Assembly (NCBI RefSeq): GCF_000524195.1
Contig: NW_020170388.1
Span: forward strand, 1,361,452-1,425,451
Direction of reading: 5' to 3'
Source of the DNA: Echinococcus granulosus
Lineage: Eukaryota; Platyhelminthes; Cestoda; Cyclophyllidea; Taeniidae
Length of the DNA stretch: 64,000 nucleotides
Position 1 is the stretch's first letter. The number at the start of each line of letters is the position of its first letter. Of this stretch, positions 62,210-64,000 are shown one piece after another. A model generated the notes under the pieces. That model ran no database searches and had not been told where the DNA came from. It saw only the letters and a program-made list of their open reading frames with translations. The translations under genes were made by a program, and so were the position numbers.

Positions 62210-64000
62210 CTTAATTAAAGATAAAAATAGCTCGTTTAAGCTCCCATGTCAAGTAATTGATATTTAACACTTTGCATCCAGAATTTTTTAAAGGTCAGGC
62301 ATTTCTTAGGCATAAAGGTCCTATATGCCAAAGTCTAAAGTATAAAGAGAGGTCAAAAATTTATTTGTCTAATGGTAATGAATCGGACAATAAACGTCTT
62401 TGTTATCTGGGTGAATAATTGGAGTTGTTTTTGTCAGACGGCGGTTCGACCATCGCGTATTGTGTGAGAACTTACAGAATGTGTTGGCACTGATTTTTCC
62501 GGACTACTTCATGAATGATTTATGCATTTTGGTAGGAATTCATCTAGTCTAACTGCAAAATATTAGAAGGTTAAGCAACTCTTTAATTAGTTGCTGAAGT
62601 AGCCTGGCTTTTCAATTGTAAACTAAACTATGCACCGGCGATTTAAGAATTGGTTTCTTACTAGGACCGCAATTCTTGAAGCAATGTTGATGGGAAATTC
62701 CATTTTCCCTTCTTCACAATATAATTAAGGGTTTATCTCTCGCCCTCTGGAACTGAATTTTTGCCGAAAGTTCTCCATTGTGACAAAATTTGAGCAAAAT
62801 AATTAAACTTCTGAATTTGATTGTGTTGTGTTCCTTACTCAATTTGTAATTTACCCGCATAGTACTTGAAGGTTGTTGAAGATAAAAATCAGCACTTTTC
62901 AGCAGGAAATTCATCTACCTTTTTTAAATGTAATCTGAGACTTTGTTAGTTCAAAGCATAACAGTTGCCTGGATTTTGTTCCCTTTATGAGAGATTTTTT
63001 AGAATTTGTAGGATATTTTTAGTATAAATCCGTATTTTTCATGCTGGACTCATCAACGTGCTTTGATGAAAACGTCTTAATTTTTAGAAAGGACATATTT
63101 ATTTCTACAGGTGTAAAAAGTGCTTGTTTTCAGCAAAAATATCCAAAATGGTTGATTTCTGCATCCTCAATTCCACAAATTAAGTGTTTGCAGCACTTTT
63201 CAAAATTATGTCTCAAAGCACTCAGTGAAATTGCACGAAAATTCTGCCTTGCGGAATTCGAAAATTTGGGCAAAAATATTATAGCACCTTTGAGTAAATC
63301 CAGCCCTGTCTACTTTTCCTCAGCTTTTTGAAAAATGGTTGTGGAGAATCTCTGGGCCTTAAGAGTTTTATTTAGCACCCTCTAATTAACAAATAGAACT
63401 TTCCTCTTTCGTACTCTACTTCCTCAAAATTCGTTTTATATCTTAATGCACGTCTTAATTTTACTTACAAAAAGGCCATGAAAAACAACCCAAAACGTGA
63501 AAAGTTCCATCCAATCAAAAAGTGAAACTGATGCGATTTGTCAAGGCAACTAAAAACAAAACATATTTTTAAACGTCTACAGAATAAACAAGCCTCCTGA
63601 ACGATTTGAGTAGTAGACAACTCCGTACAATTTTTGCTCACTTTTTTGCTCAGAAGCAGGAGCGTTTGTACTTATACGTCTAGTTTTCAAATATTCTTGA
63701 AAATTTTTTGACTCGTGTGGGCAATGAGTTCTCTTCAGTGATCAGCATGACCACTGTAAGGTCAAGGTCACTCAAAACGATAAAAACGGGTACGAATGAA
63801 GACTTTCCAAATGAACTTTACCAGCACTTGCGCACGCGCTGTCCACCTAGTGTCCTCACCTCACTGGCAGAAACGACCTCCGAAATGAGGTTTTATTTTT
63901 AGTTATTCTGGTTAGGGTCTCGACAGTGCCCTTGCTCACACATGTGGATGGCAATTAATAACATGTTGGTACATGAGATAAATTACTTTGCATAGCAATC
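62210..64000. other. Upstream intron(s) of the IgSF gene; possible further exon
   Basis: The exon at 62209 opens in the middle of an Ig domain with two bases completing a codon, so at least one more exon lies to the right. The only suggestive piece is 63822-63863. Otherwise the stretch is AT-rich without recognisable coding. Confidence 0.5.
63822..63863 (-). other. Candidate small upstream IgSF exon
   Basis: A 42-nt GC-rich segment with an acceptor (TTTCTGCCAG) and a donor (CTG|GTAAAG) on the same strand as the IgSF gene. In one frame it reads EVRTLGGQRVRKC, which resembles the A'-B strands of an Ig domain (V-x-G-x-x-V-x-x-C). It is too short to be sure, and the exon that would link it to 62209 was not found. 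Confidence 0.25.

Noticed and set aside
62380..62470. Minus-strand stretch reading TRWSNRRLTK, possible Ig middle exon
   Set aside because: It follows a TGTAAG that could act as an acceptor, but the frame runs into a stop and does not link cleanly to 62209 or 63822.
1..64000. CRISPR arrays, bacterial operons, tRNA or rRNA genes
   Set aside because: No regularly spaced repeats, no ribosome-binding-site/ORF chains and no tRNA T-loop/acceptor pattern were seen; the sequence is eukaryotic.

Overview
This window is eukaryotic nuclear DNA, almost certainly from a parasitic flatworm (Platyhelminthes, cestode or trematode). The evidence is AT-rich, gene-poor sequence, standard-code metazoan housekeeping genes broken by spliceosomal introns, and many introns of only 31-44 nt. 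The species cannot be fixed from the sequence alone. Two 100-base N runs show that it is a draft scaffold.

Layout, left to right. 1-3672: no supported gene. 4088-26580 (minus): a complete 16-exon glycogen debranching enzyme (AGL) of 1654 aa, with a possible alternative last exon at 3673-3887. 26581-29678: intergenic, with repeat-like DNA around an assembly gap. 29679-30487 (plus): four-exon COX5B (219 aa). 33022-33922 (plus): three-exon RPS4 (264 aa). 35673-38320 (minus): 11-exon MRPS9 (about 367 aa). 39910-62209 (minus): the last five exons of an immunoglobulin/fibronectin-III cell-surface protein that ends in a GPI-anchor-like hydrophobic tail. Its N-terminal part lies at or beyond the right edge. 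The rest is introns and intergenic DNA with a few diverged repeats.

Functionally this is a mixed neighbourhood: glycogen breakdown (AGL), respiration (COX5B), cytosolic translation (RPS4), mitochondrial translation (MRPS9) and cell adhesion (the IgSF gene). Nothing suggests an operon or a shared system. AGL and COX5B diverge from about 26.6-29.7 kb, and RPS4 and MRPS9 converge on 34-35.6 kb.

The most striking feature is intron size. In the four housekeeping genes short introns fall into two tight classes (31-44 nt and 68-74 nt), while the IgSF gene has introns up to 7.5 kb. All exon joins were derived by hand from reading frame, splice signals and remembered family alignments. All exon lengths keep frame across every complete gene.
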